Assembly: GCF_047601505.1 (NCBI RefSeq)
Contig: NZ_JASGJD010000001.1
Location: 1,736,001-1,800,000, forward strand
Source of the DNA: Cloacibacterium sp047601505
GTDB lineage: Bacteria; Bacteroidota; Bacteroidia; Flavobacteriales; Weeksellaceae
Length of the DNA stretch: 64,000 nt
Direction of reading: 5' to 3'
Position numbers and translations under genes: made by a program. Under the pieces are notes generated by a model. It did no database searches, had not been told where the DNA came from, and saw only the letters and a program-made list of their open reading frames with translations. Shown in pieces: positions 8,917 through 17,356 of this stretch. Positions within the stretch are counted from its first letter, which is position 1, and each line of letters opens with the position of its first letter.

Positions 8917-9336
8917 TTACTTTTTAAAACGCTCCCATTTAATGAGCATAAATTTATCTCCAAACTCTGTAATTATTAATCCGTTTCCTTTTAAATTTTC
9001 TTCTTTTTCGATGTATTCTGCAAGTTCTTTCTGCTTGAAAACCTTATAAGTAGCATGAAAATCTGTATGTGGTGGTTTTTTGATGTTGTACTCTTTAATC
9101 CAAGAGCTAATAGTAACGTGTGAAATACCCAAAATACGCTCTATTTCTCTTAAGCTTAGTCCTTCTAAATAGAGTTGTAGTGCTTTGGTAACATAGTAAT
9201 CATCAATCTTTTTTCCTACTTTATTTACAGTGAAATAGTAGTTGCAGTTTCTACAAAAAAACCTTTGTTTTCCTTTTACAACGCCACTTTTAACAATTTC
9301 GGCGTTCTCGCATTTTGGGCAGCAAGAAATTTTCAT
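8917..9336 (-). CDS. stand-alone InsA-like zinc-ribbon/HTH protein
   Basis: 139 residues from MKISCCPKC at 9336; 12 codons further upstream could be read but lack support. CPKC (about 6-9) and CRNC (about 26-29) form an IS1/IS1595-type zinc ribbon. They are followed by an HTH (LSLREIERILGISHVTISSWIKEY). The C-terminal part is unlike IS1 InsA. There is no InsB-like catalytic partner and no terminal inverted repeats nearby, so this looks like a domesticated DNA-binding protein. It is divergent from pyrB, whose promoter begins 73 bases away, so a role in regulating the pyr genes is conceivable but unproven. Confidence 0.75.
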   Translation of the reverse strand: MKISCCPKCENAEIVKSGVVKGKQRFFCRNCNYYFTVNKVGKKIDDYYVTKALQLYLEGLSLREIERILGISHVTISSWIKEYNIKKPPHTDFHATYKVFKQKELAEYIEKEENLKGNGLIITEFGDKFMLIKWERFKK

Positions 9337-9408
9337 ATATACTTTTTTAGCAAAGATATACCAATTTTGCAATTAAAATGTTAAAGAAAAATAATTTTTT
9401 TAAAAAAT

Positions 9409-9439
9409 TTTGGAAGATTTTACTTTATATGTATATTTG
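9409..9439 (+). promoter_or_regulatory. pyrB promoter (Bacteroidetes consensus)
   Basis: TTTG at 9409-9412 and TATATTTG at 9432-9439, separated by exactly 19 bases: a perfect match to the Bacteroidetes -33/-7 consensus. Transcription should begin at about 9443-9447. Confidence 0.85.
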
Positions 9440-9444
9440 CAGCA

Positions 9445-9513
9445 ATGAAACTTAACGGTTACATATCAATAGTCAATATCGGTTTTCAAACCGCAAGAAT
9501 AATATTTTTTTAA
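9445..9513 (+). CDS. putative pyr leader peptide
   Basis: 22-codon ORF starting ATG-AAA-CTT and ending ATA-TTT-TTT-TAA, below normal ORF-calling length. The ATG lies five bases after the -7 box, essentially at the expected transcription start, so it would be read as a leaderless message. The ORF contains a small hairpin (CGGTTT/AAACCG, 9480-9493). It ends inside a seven-T tract (9505-9511), and its stop codon lies only three bases before the terminator stem. That is the order of parts in the enterobacterial pyrBI leader: leader ORF, pause hairpin, U-tract and attenuator. Translation is inferred; no codon-bias test is possible at this length. Confidence 0.6.
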   Translation: MKLNGYISIVNIGFQTARIIFF

Positions 9514-9515
9514 TC

Positions 9516-9546
9516 AAACGAAGTCGTATCGGCTTCGTTTTTTTTT
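9516..9546 (+). terminator. pyrB attenuator terminator
   Basis: AAACGAAG (9516-9523) pairs with CTTCGTTT (9533-9540), followed by an unbroken T-run to 9546. It ends 17 bases before the pyrB ATG, inside the transcript from the 9409-9439 promoter, so it must be read through for pyrB to be expressed. Confidence 0.8.
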
Positions 9547-9563
9547 ATATTTTTTTTAAAGTT

Positions 9564-10463
9564 ATGATAAAATTATCAAGATTAACCAAAGAAAACATTG
9601 TTGAAATTTTAGATGAAGGTTTAGATTTTGCCAATGGAAAAGTAATGAAAGCGAAAGGTGATGTTTTTGTTGCTAATTTGTTTTTTGAAGACAGTACCAG
9701 AACGAAAGTAAGTTTTGAAGTTGCTGAGAAAAAGTTAGGTTTACATCTTGTAGAATTTGATGAGAGAAAGAGCTCTATTAATAAAGGAGAAACTCTTCTC
9801 GATACCGTAAAAACTTTGGAGGCTATTGGTATTAATGTTACTGTAATAAGACATCAGCAAACCAGATATTATGATGAGCTGAAAAGTGTAGAAAAAGTAG
9901 CATTGGTAAATGCAGGAGATGGAGTGGGGCATCATCCAAGTCAGGCAATTCTAGATTTAATGACTATTAAGCAAGAATTTGGAGATTTCAAAGGCTTGAA
10001 AGTAGGAATTGTAGGAGATGTAAAACATAGTAGAGTAGCCAATTCTAATGCGGATGCGCTTAGAAGATTAGGTGCTAAGGTTTACTTTTCTGGTCCGGTA
10101 GATTGGTTTGATGAGGCAATGTTGGTAAATGGAACTTATTTACCATTCGAAGATTTAGTAAAAGAAGTGGACGTATTGATGTTGCTAAGAATTCAACACG
10201 AGAGACATCAAGAAAAAATGAAGCTTACGGCTTCAGAATATTTAAGAAAATATGGTCTTACCAAAGAGCGAGAGAAAAAAATGAAGCCAAATGCTATTAT
10301 TATGCATCCTGCACCGGTAAATAGAGGTGTGGAAATAGATGCAGATTTGGTAGAATGCGAAAGGAGTAGGATTTTTAAGCAGATGAGCAATGGCGTTTTT
10401 GCAAGGATGGCCATTTTAAAATATGTATTAGAAAAGCAAGGTTTTGAATTTGTAGAAAAATAA
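9564..10463 (+). CDS. pyrB: aspartate carbamoyltransferase catalytic chain
   Basis: 299 residues. S44-T45-R46-T47 in FFEDSTRTKVSFE binds carbamoyl phosphate, GHHPSQAILDL is the second carbamoyl-phosphate motif, RIQHERHQE lies in the aspartate domain and HPAPVNRGVEI is the aspartate loop. The enzyme makes N-carbamoyl-aspartate, the committed step of UMP synthesis. No pyrI regulatory chain follows. The gene is flanked by its own leader attenuator and a strong terminator. carA and carB, which make its carbamoyl-phosphate substrate, are immediately downstream. Confidence 0.97.
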   Translation: MIKLSRLTKENIVEILDEGLDFANGKVMKAKGDVFVANLFFEDSTRTKVSFEVAEKKLGLHLVEFDERKSSINKGETLLDTVKTLEAIGINVTVIRHQQTRYYDELKSVEKVALVNAGDGVGHHPSQAILDLMTIKQEFGDFKGLKVGIVGDVKHSRVANSNADALRRLGAKVYFSGPVDWFDEAMLVNGTYLPFEDLVKEVDVLMLLRIQHERHQEKMKLTASEYLRKYGLTKEREKKMKPNAIIMHPAPVNRGVEIDADLVECERSRIFKQMSNGVFARMAILKYVLEKQGFEFVEK

Positions 10464-10471
10464 TCCAATGG

Positions 10472-10499
10472 ATGAGAGCTCTCGGCTCTCATTTTTTTT
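10472..10499 (+). terminator. pyrB terminator
   Basis: ATGAGAGC (10472-10479) pairs with GCTCTCAT (10485-10492) around a five-base loop, followed by a T-run to 10499. This separates pyrB from carA. Confidence 0.9.
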
Positions 10500-10597
10500 G
10501 ACAATTTTCAAATATTTATGTTGTTTTATTAAAAGTATAAAATAACTGCTAAAATTTAAAATAAAAGATTTTTTATCTTTAATTAATATTTTTTTTA

Positions 10598-10605
10598 TAA
10601 TTTTG
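10598..10605 (+). promoter_or_regulatory. carA -7 promoter element
   Basis: TAATTTTG matches TAnnTTTG 42 bases before the carA ATG, after the pyrB terminator. I see no good -33 TTTG at 19 bases upstream. Confidence 0.5.
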
Positions 10606-10647
10606 TTCAAATTTTTTAAATAGATTAGATAAATCTTAAAAGTAAAA

Positions 10648-11730
10648 ATGAAAAGTAAACTAGTTTTAGAATCAGGAGAAGTTTTTTTTGGCGAAAGTTT
10701 TGGAGCCAATCACGAAACAGAAGGCGAAGTGGTTTTTAATACAGGAATGACCGGCTATCAAGAACTCATGTCAGACCCTTCTTATTGTGGTCAAATTGTA
10801 TGTATGACTTATCCTCTTATCGGAAATTATGGCGTAAACAGAGATGATTTTGAAAGTATTGAACCTGCAATAAAAGGTTTAATTGTAAAAGAACTTTGTG
10901 ATTTTCCTTCAAACTTCCGTAGTCAAATGTCTCTAGATGAATTATTCAAAAAGAGAAATTTAGCAGGTATATCTGGTATTGATACCAGAAAACTTACCAG
11001 AATTATTAGAAACAAAGGCGTAGTAAAAGGAAAAATTGTAAATCTGGAAACAGAAACAGAAAGTGTAATTAATGATTTGAAATCTAAAAGTTTTCCTACC
11101 AATCAAGTAGAGCAAGTTTCTACAAAAACAGCATATTCTGCTCCAGGTAAAGGTTTTAAAGTAGTTTTGGTAGATTTTGGTTCTAAATTAGGAATTATAA
11201 GAGAGCTTTCTAAAAGGAATTGTGATTTGATAGTAGTTTCTCAAGATACTACTGCCGAAGAAATTCTTCTAATGGAACCAGATGGTATAATGCTTTCTAA
11301 CGGGCCTGGTGATCCGCAAGACGTTCCTCATGCTTTAGAAATGATTAAAAATCTTTTAGGAAAAGTTCCAATTTTTGGTATTTGTTTGGGACATCAATTA
11401 ATTGGTTTGGCTTGTGGAGCTAAAACTTATAAATTGAAATTCGGGCATAGAGGTGGTAATCATCCTGTTTTAGATTTAAAAACAAATAAAGTTGCCATTA
11501 CCTCTCAAAACCACGGTTACGCAATAGACGAAGAATCTCTTAAAGATACAGATTTAGAAGTTACTCATATCGCCCTTAATGATAGGACAAATGAGGGAAT
11601 AAGGCACAAAATTCATCCTTGTTTCTCTGTTCAGTACCATCCAGAAGCTAGTCCGGGTCCAGAAGATGCCAACTATCTTTTTGATGATTTTATTGAAATG
11701 ATGGAGGATTTTAAAGCGAACAAAAACTAA
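10648..11730 (+). CDS. carA: carbamoyl-phosphate synthase small (glutaminase) subunit
   Basis: 360 residues. The N-terminal CPSase small-chain domain carries VVFNTGMTGYQE and GISGIDTRKLTRIIR. The C-terminal class I glutamine amidotransferase has its nucleophile C246 in GICLGHQ and the His/Glu pair in QYHPEASPGP. It hydrolyses glutamine and passes ammonia to CarB. carB follows 70 bases later on the same strand, with no hairpin between them, so the two are likely cotranscribed. Confidence 0.97.
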   Translation: MKSKLVLESGEVFFGESFGANHETEGEVVFNTGMTGYQELMSDPSYCGQIVCMTYPLIGNYGVNRDDFESIEPAIKGLIVKELCDFPSNFRSQMSLDELFKKRNLAGISGIDTRKLTRIIRNKGVVKGKIVNLETETESVINDLKSKSFPTNQVEQVSTKTAYSAPGKGFKVVLVDFGSKLGIIRELSKRNCDLIVVSQDTTAEEILLMEPDGIMLSNGPGDPQDVPHALEMIKNLLGKVPIFGICLGHQLIGLACGAKTYKLKFGHRGGNHPVLDLKTNKVAITSQNHGYAIDEESLKDTDLEVTHIALNDRTNEGIRHKIHPCFSVQYHPEASPGPEDANYLFDDFIEMMEDFKANKN

Positions 11731-11800
11731 AATTTTAATTCTTAGATAACTCTTAAATCTTCGAACTTCGGGATTTCCGATTTTCGACACCTATAATAAA

Positions 11801-14800
11801 ATGAAAAGAAACGATATAAAAACCATTCTTGTTATTGGCTCGGGGCCAATCATCATCGGACAAGCTGCAGAATTTGATTATGCAGGTACGCAAGCGTGTC
11901 TTGCCTTGAAAGAAGAAGGATACAAGGTAATTCTCATCAATTCTAATCCGGCTACTATTATGACGGACAAAGAAATTGCAGACAAAGTTTATATAGAGCC
12001 TATTTCTTTACCTTTTGTAAGTCATATCATCAGAAAAGAAAGACCAGATGCGCTGTTGCCAACTCTTGGAGGGCAAACAGGGCTCAACATGGCGGTAGAA
12101 TTACAAAATTCTGGAATTTTAGACGAATGTGGCGTGGAGGTTCTTGGTACTAAACTTTCTGCTATTAACCAAGCGGAAGACAGAGAGCTTTTCCGTGCTT
12201 TAATGAAAGAATTGAACGAACCTGTGCCAGATTCGGATATTGTACATGATGTAGATGGTGCTTTAAATTTTGCAGAAGAAATTGGTTATCCTGTAATTGT
12301 TCGTCCTGCATTTACCATGGGCGGAACAGGTGGTGGTATTGCCAATAATGAAACTGGATTAAAAGAAATTACAGCAAATGGTCTTAAATATAGTCCTGTT
12401 AATCAGTGTCTTATTGAGAAGTCAATTGCGGGTTTCAAAGAAATAGAATACGAAGTAATGCGTGATGCAAACGACAATGCTATTGTAGTTTGTAACATGG
12501 AAAACATAGACCCTGTAGGTGTTCACACGGGAGATTCAATTGTAGTAGCACCTTCTCAAACGCTTTCGGATAGAGAATATCAAATGTTGAGAAATGCTTC
12601 TCTTAAAATCATCAGAGCTTTAGGAATTGAAGGCGGTTGTAACGTTCAGTTGGCTTTAGACCCTCATTCTTTTGATTATTATATTATTGAAGTAAATCCT
12701 AGAGTTTCTCGTTCGTCTGCTTTAGCAAGTAAAGCTACAGGTTATCCAATTGCGAAATTAGCTGCTAAAATTGCAGTAGGTCTTACGCTAGACGAAATGC
12801 TAAACCCTGTAACAGGTAAAACTTATGCTTGTTTTGAACCAGCTTTAGATTATGTGGTTTCAAAAATTCCAAGATTCCCTTTTGATAAATTCGAACATGC
12901 TGATAGAAGACTTTCTACCCAGATGAAAGCTACTGGAGAAGTAATGGCAATTGGAAGAAATTTTGAAGAATCTTTGATGAAAGCTATTCGTTCTCTGGAA
13001 ACGGGCATTCAGCATCTTGGTCTTAAATCTAAGCAAGCAGCAGCTTTAACTGAAGAAGAAATTGAAAGAAGAATTCGAGTTTGTGATGACGAAAGATTAT
13101 TTATCATTGGTGATGCGCTAAGAAGAGGTTATGATTGGGAACAAATTGTAGAATGGAGCAAAATTGATAAATTCTTCATCTGGAAATTGAAAAAATTAGT
13201 AGATTTTGAAAAAACAATTTCTGAGAATAAATTTAATGCAGAAGTTCTAAAAGAAGCTAAAAAACTAGGTTTTTCAGATATTAATATTTCTCATCTTTGG
13301 GAAGTAACTCAGCGAGAAGTTTTCGATTTTAGAAAGAATAACGGAGTAATGCCAGTTTATAAAATGGTAGATACTTGTGCTGCAGAATTCGAAAGTGAAA
13401 CACCATATTTTTATGGCTCATACGAAGAAGAAAACGAAAGCATTGTTAGTGATAAAGAAAAAGTAGTTGTTTTAGGTTCTGGGCCTATCAGAATTGGACA
13501 AGGTGTAGAATTTGATTACGCTACTGTTCATTCGGTTTGGGCAATTAAAGAAATGGGTTACGAAGCAATTATCATCAACAATAATCCTGAAACCGTTTCT
13601 ACAGACTTCTCTATTTCAGATAAATTATACTTCGAACCTCTTACGGAAGAAGATGTAATGAATATTATTGAGCTGGAAAAACCAAAAGGTGTTGTAGTTC
13701 AGTTTGGCGGACAAACCGCAATTAATCTAGCGGATAAATTGGCTTCTCACGGTGTTCAAATTTTGGGTACTTCTTTAGAAGATTTAGACAGAGCCGAAAA
13801 CAGAGATAAATTTGAAAAAGCTTTAAAAGAATTAGGAATTCCTCAGCCAAAAGGAAGCACTTGTTTTAATAAAGAAGATGCTTTGGTAATTGCCAGAGAA
13901 ATAGGATTCCCAGTTTTGGTAAGACCAAGTTACGTATTAGGAGGAAGAGCAATGGAAATTGTATATGCCGAAGAAGAGCTTTCTAAATATATGGAAACTG
14001 CGGTAGATGTAAACCCAGAGCAACCGATTCTTATTGATAAATATATGATTGGTAAAGAACTAGAAGTGGATGCCATCTGTGATGGTGAAACGGTAGTAAT
14101 CCCAGGAATTATGGAGCATATCGAAAGAGCGGGCGTACACTCTGGAGATAGTATTGCAATGTATCCTCCTCAAAATATTTCAGAAAAAGCCAATCAACAA
14201 TTGATAGAATATACTGAAAGATTAGCAAGAGGTTTAAATGTAATTGGATTAATGAATATTCAATATGTACTTTTTGAAGATGAAGTATATGTAATTGAAG
14301 TAAATCCTCGTTCATCCAGAACAGTTCCTTTCTTATCCAAAATTACAGACGTTCCGATGGCAAATTTAGCCACAAAAGCAATTTTAGGAGCTAAATTAAA
14401 AGATTTAGGTTATGAAAATGGTTTAGTTCCAATTAAAGAAGGCGTTTATGTAAAAGTACCGGTTTTCTCTTTCTCAAAATTAACAAAAGTAGATATCACC
14501 TTAGGGCCAGAAATGAAATCTACCGGGGAAGTAATGGGCAAAGACCTTACCTTAGAAAAAGCTCTTTATAAAGGATTAATAGGTGCTGGTAGAAAAATGC
14601 CTTTACATGGTGCTTTCCTTTTCACAGTTTCTGATAAAGAAAAAGAAGAAGCTTCACATTTAGCAAAAAGATTGTTCGATATGGGCTTTAGAATTTGGGC
14701 AACCGAAGGAACGGCTAAATATTTTGAATCTAAAGGAATTACCACCAAAATTGGATATAAAATTCACGAAGGAGATGTTAATCTGATAGACTTAATTCAA

Positions 14801-14980
14801 AAAGGAAAAGTTCAGTATGTTGTAAATACCACAAAATCTGGTAAACAATCTGAAAGAGATGGTTTCCAAATTAGAAGAAGTTCTGTAGAAAACGGTGTGC
14901 CATGTTTCACTTCTATGGATACCGTAGCAGCTTTGGTAAAGGTAATAGAAAGCATGAATTTTAAAATGGAAGCAATGTAA
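11801..14980 (+). CDS. carB: carbamoyl-phosphate synthase large subunit
   Basis: 1059 residues, full family length. It has two homologous ATP-grasp halves: the first opens VIGSGPIIIGQAAEFDYAGTQAC, the second at about residue 555 opens VLGSGPIRIGQGVEFDYA. Each half carries a glycine-rich loop (FTMGGTGGG; YVLGGRAME) and an EVNPR metal-binding motif. The C-terminal MGS-like allosteric domain contains FRIWATEGTAKYFESKGI. The enzyme forms carbamoyl phosphate from bicarbonate, ATP and CarA-derived ammonia for pyrimidine and arginine synthesis. No frameshift or missing motif is seen. Confidence 0.97.
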   Translation: MKRNDIKTILVIGSGPIIIGQAAEFDYAGTQACLALKEEGYKVILINSNPATIMTDKEIADKVYIEPISLPFVSHIIRKERPDALLPTLGGQTGLNMAVELQNSGILDECGVEVLGTKLSAINQAEDRELFRALMKELNEPVPDSDIVHDVDGALNFAEEIGYPVIVRPAFTMGGTGGGIANNETGLKEITANGLKYSPVNQCLIEKSIAGFKEIEYEVMRDANDNAIVVCNMENIDPVGVHTGDSIVVAPSQTLSDREYQMLRNASLKIIRALGIEGGCNVQLALDPHSFDYYIIEVNPRVSRSSALASKATGYPIAKLAAKIAVGLTLDEMLNPVTGKTYACFEPALDYVVSKIPRFPFDKFEHADRRLSTQMKATGEVMAIGRNFEESLMKAIRSLETGIQHLGLKSKQAAALTEEEIERRIRVCDDERLFIIGDALRRGYDWEQIVEWSKIDKFFIWKLKKLVDFEKTISENKFNAEVLKEAKKLGFSDINISHLWEVTQREVFDFRKNNGVMPVYKMVDTCAAEFESETPYFYGSYEEENESIVSDKEKVVVLGSGPIRIGQGVEFDYATVHSVWAIKEMGYEAIIINNNPETVSTDFSISDKLYFEPLTEEDVMNIIELEKPKGVVVQFGGQTAINLADKLASHGVQILGTSLEDLDRAENRDKFEKALKELGIPQPKGSTCFNKEDALVIAREIGFPVLVRPSYVLGGRAMEIVYAEEELSKYMETAVDVNPEQPILIDKYMIGKELEVDAICDGETVVIPGIMEHIERAGVHSGDSIAMYPPQNISEKANQQLIEYTERLARGLNVIGLMNIQYVLFEDEVYVIEVNPRSSRTVPFLSKITDVPMANLATKAILGAKLKDLGYENGLVPIKEGVYVKVPVFSFSKLTKVDITLGPEMKSTGEVMGKDLTLEKALYKGLIGAGRKMPLHGAFLFTVSDKEKEEASHLAKRLFDMGFRIWATEGTAKYFESKGITTKIGYKIHEGDVNLIDLIQKGKVQYVVNTTKSGKQSERDGFQIRRSSVENGVPCFTSMDTVAALVKVIESMNFKMEAM

Positions 14981-14984
14981 ATCT

Positions 14985-15075
14985 ACTTTGTCAAAGTTTT
15001 TGCGAAGCAAAGAAATCTTTGACAAAGTTTTTATAATATAAAACCTTTAAGATGTAGAAATCTTAAAGGTTTTTT
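14985..15075 (+). terminator. double hairpin terminator after carB
   Basis: First hairpin: ACTTTGTCAAAG (14985-14996) with CTTTGACAAAGT (15017-15028), 12 bp perfect. Second hairpin: AACCTTTAAGA (15042-15052) with TCTTAAAGGTT (15061-15071), followed by Ts. The second is the classical terminator; the first may stabilise the 3' end. Confidence 0.8.
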
Positions 15076-15119
15076 GTTTGAAAAATATTATCTTTAGCAA
15101 AAATTTAAAAATTAAAAAC

Positions 15120-15737
15120 ATGTTAAAAAGAATTTCACTTTTCGCATTTTTAAATATTGCATTGTTAGGATTTTCTCAGCAATACAACATTCCTGCTGTT
15201 AGTCCGAGACAAACAATAGACCAGCAATTTTCTATTACCAAAATTTCTGTAGATTACGGAAGACCAGCCGTAAAAGGAAGAAAAATCTTTGGTGAATTGG
15301 TGCCTTTCGGGCAAGTTTGGAGAGCTGGAGCTAATGAAGCTTCTAGAATTACTTTTGGGCAAGATGTAATTTTTGGCGGACAAAAAGTAAAAAAAGGAAC
15401 CTATGCATTGTATGTAGTTCCTCAAGAAAAAGAATGGAAAGTAATTCTTAATAAAGGCGTAAACAATTGGGGAGCTTATACTTATGATGCCAAAGACGAT
15501 GTGGTTTCAACTACAGTTCCTGTGAAATACGTAAACGATAAGATGGAACGTTTTACCATTAATTTTGAAGATATTACAGACGAAAAACTTAATTTGGTCT
15601 TTGAGTGGGATAAAACCAGAGCAGATGTTCCTGTGGAAATTCAAAACGTTGAGGAGACGCTTCAAATTATCAATCATTTGAAAGATATTAAAAAAGTAGA
15701 AGGCGAAATAAAAAAGAGGTTTGAAGCTAAGAAATAA
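15120..15737 (+). CDS. DUF2911 secreted protein
   Basis: 205 residues from MLKRIS at 15120; a longer reading from 15078 would add 14 residues ahead of the signal peptide and is unlikely. The signal peptide ends at LLGFSQQ. The body carries the DUF2911 core: YGRPAVKGRKIFG.LVPFGQVWRAGANEA followed by KKGTYALYVVPQEKEW. The family is common in Bacteroidetes and its function is unknown; it is predicted to be exported. It has its own terminator just downstream, and the carB double hairpin isolates it on the other side. Confidence 0.9.
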   Translation: MLKRISLFAFLNIALLGFSQQYNIPAVSPRQTIDQQFSITKISVDYGRPAVKGRKIFGELVPFGQVWRAGANEASRITFGQDVIFGGQKVKKGTYALYVVPQEKEWKVILNKGVNNWGAYTYDAKDDVVSTTVPVKYVNDKMERFTINFEDITDEKLNLVFEWDKTRADVPVEIQNVEETLQIINHLKDIKKVEGEIKKRFEAKK

Positions 15738-15744
15738 ATAACAG

Positions 15745-15771
15745 GCTGTCTCTTTCTGAGGCAGCTTTTTT
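15745..15771 (+). terminator. terminator after the DUF2911 gene
   Basis: GCTGTCTC (15745-15752) pairs with GAGGCAGC (15758-15765, one wobble), followed by six Ts. Confidence 0.85.
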
Positions 15772-15799
15772 CTTAAAAAAATACTTGTTCATTTTTCGG

Positions 15800-15830
15800 T
15801 TGTGCTTCAAAATTATAAAATCTAGTTTTG
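15800..15830 (+). promoter_or_regulatory. ada promoter
   Basis: TTG at 15800-15802 and TAGTTTTG at 15823-15830, spacer 20 bases: a near-consensus Bacteroidetes promoter 26 bases upstream of the chosen start. Confidence 0.65.
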
Positions 15831-15856
15831 TAGCATTCAATTATCAATTATCATTT

Positions 15857-16900
15857 ATGAACTTATCAAACAATATGATGTATAATGCTTCTTTCAATAA
15901 AGATGCAAGTTTCGAGGGTATTTTTTGGATGGGCGTTAAAACTACAGGGATTTTTTGCAGACCCACTTGTACTGCCAGAAAACCAAAACCAGAAAATGTA
16001 GAATTTTTCAGCAACACCAAAGATGCAATTTTGAAAGGTTATCGTCCGTGTAAAGTTTGTAAACCATTAGAAAAATTGAACGAAACACCAAAATATATTC
16101 AGGAAATTATTGATGAATTGGTAGAAAATCCTTCTTTAAAATTTAAAGATTACGATTTGGTAAAACGCGGAATAGAACCAGCTAAAATGAGACGTTGGTT
16201 TCTTAAAAATCATGGAATTACTTTCCAAGCGTATCAAAGAATGTTTAGAATTAACTCCGCTTTTAAGAAAATTCAAAAAGGTGAAAGTGTTACAGAAGCG
16301 GCTTTTAACAGTGGTTACGAAAGTTTAAGTGGTTTTGCAGAAAGTTTTAAAAATGTTTTCGGTGTTTCTCCTAAAAATTCTAAATATCAAAAAATTATAG
16401 ATTTGAAACGCATCGGAACTCCACTCGGAACAATGTACGCTGCAGCTACGGAAAACGGAATTTGTATGCTGGAATTTACAGACCGAAAAATGCTGGAAAC
16501 AGAACTGAAACATCTTTCTAAATCTTTAAATGCTAATATTGTACAAGGTGAAAATCCAAATTTTGTGATTTTAGAAAAACAACTTTCTGAGTATTTTGAA
16601 GGAAAAAGGAAAGAATTTACAGTTCCTCTTCATTTTGTGGGAAGTGATTTTCAAAAACAAGTTTGGGAGATTTTAATGAAAATTCCTTACGGACAAACTT
16701 GGAGTTATGCCAAACAAGCTGAAATTTTGGGAGATAAAAATAAAGTGAGAGCGGTTGCAAATGCCAACGGAATGAATAAAATTTCAATTTTAGTTCCTTG
16801 TCACAGAGTTATAGGTAGTGATGGAAATCTTACTGGTTACGGTGGCGGAATTTGGCGCAAACAAAAACTTTTAGAGCTAGAAAAAGCAATTTTGTTTTAA
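15857..16900 (+). CDS. ada: Ada: DNA methyl-phosphotriester/O6-methylguanine repair protein and regulator
   Basis: 347 residues from MNLSNN at 15857; the upstream in-frame extension overlaps the promoter. The N-terminal Ada zinc domain has the methyl acceptor C34 in GIFCRPTC and the second pair in YRPCKVC. The middle is an AraC-type HTH (MRRWFLKNHGITFQAYQRM). The C-terminal MGMT domain has the active cysteine C315 in LVPCHRV. By family, it removes methyl groups from phosphotriesters and O6-methylguanine and, once methylated, activates transcription. No alkA-like partner lies next to it here. All three modules look intact. Confidence 0.95.
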   Translation: MNLSNNMMYNASFNKDASFEGIFWMGVKTTGIFCRPTCTARKPKPENVEFFSNTKDAILKGYRPCKVCKPLEKLNETPKYIQEIIDELVENPSLKFKDYDLVKRGIEPAKMRRWFLKNHGITFQAYQRMFRINSAFKKIQKGESVTEAAFNSGYESLSGFAESFKNVFGVSPKNSKYQKIIDLKRIGTPLGTMYAAATENGICMLEFTDRKMLETELKHLSKSLNANIVQGENPNFVILEKQLSEYFEGKRKEFTVPLHFVGSDFQKQVWEILMKIPYGQTWSYAKQAEILGDKNKVRAVANANGMNKISILVPCHRVIGSDGNLTGYGGGIWRKQKLLELEKAILF

Positions 16901-16906
16901 AAAAAA

Positions 16907-16930
16907 GGAGAAGAATAAAAATTCTTCTCC
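16907..16930. terminator. bidirectional terminator between ada and a convergent small gene
   Basis: GGAGAAGAAT and ATTCTTCTCC form a perfect 10-bp stem with an AAAA loop. Eight As precede it on the plus strand, giving a T-run for the minus-strand gene; AATTTTG follows for ada. Confidence 0.85.
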
Positions 16931-16961
16931 AATTTTGTGTTAAGTAAAAATATAATGACCA

Positions 16962-17249
16962 TCAATTGTGTTTCGTTCTATAGATAGTTTTGTCTAATTG
17001 TCTATCTTGTCTTGCTATATTTGCTCTTTCTCTTGCGGTAACTTTTCCGTCTGCTAAAGCGTATCTTTTTGCTTGTTTTACATCTCTAGCTTGCCTTTTT
17101 ATTGCTACAGCTTCTCGTGGTTTTATTTCGCCAGACTTTATGCCTTGGGCTGTTCTCTTTCTTTCGCCTCTTAAATTCCAATCTTCTCTTTGTTGAGCAA
17201 AACTTATTGTTGAGATTAAAACTGCGGTTGCTATAAATAAATTTTTCAT
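16962..17249 (-). CDS. small secreted basic protein, function unknown
   Basis: 95 residues from MKNLFIA at 17249; the upstream reading to 17294 adds a non-signal stretch. The signal peptide ends at ISFAQQ. The mature part is very rich in Arg and Lys. It has two similar segments, SGEIKPREAVAIKRQARDV and DGKVTARERANIARQDRQL, each resembling a short acidic-loop-plus-helix unit (G-x-[IV]-[KT]-[PA]-RE). It is convergent with ada and shares its terminator. I do not recognise a characterised family. Similar proteins seem common in Chryseobacterium-type genomes (from memory). Confidence 0.75.
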   Translation of the reverse strand: MKNLFIATAVLISTISFAQQREDWNLRGERKRTAQGIKSGEIKPREAVAIKRQARDVKQAKRYALADGKVTARERANIARQDRQLDKTIYRTKHN

Positions 17250-17356
17250 ATTAATATTTTTGTTGGTTTGTACTTCTTTGATTAAAAGAATCAACTAAAG
17301 TTAAATATTAAATTGAAAAAAGTAATTAACTATTTGTTAATCAATGATTAAATTTT

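Noticed and set aside
8917..9336. Functional IS1-type element
   Set aside because: No catalytic InsB-like ORF, programmed frameshift site or terminal inverted repeats were found around it.
9513..9546. Terminator belonging to the divergent InsA-like gene or to an upstream plus-strand gene
   Set aside because: It is oriented with its T-run towards pyrB and lies downstream of the pyrB promoter, and the neighbouring gene runs the other way.
9445..9563. PyrR-binding RNA or riboswitch upstream of pyrB
   Set aside because: The 118-base leader is too short and lacks the PyrR anti-antiterminator loop; leader ORF, U-tract and terminator explain it better.
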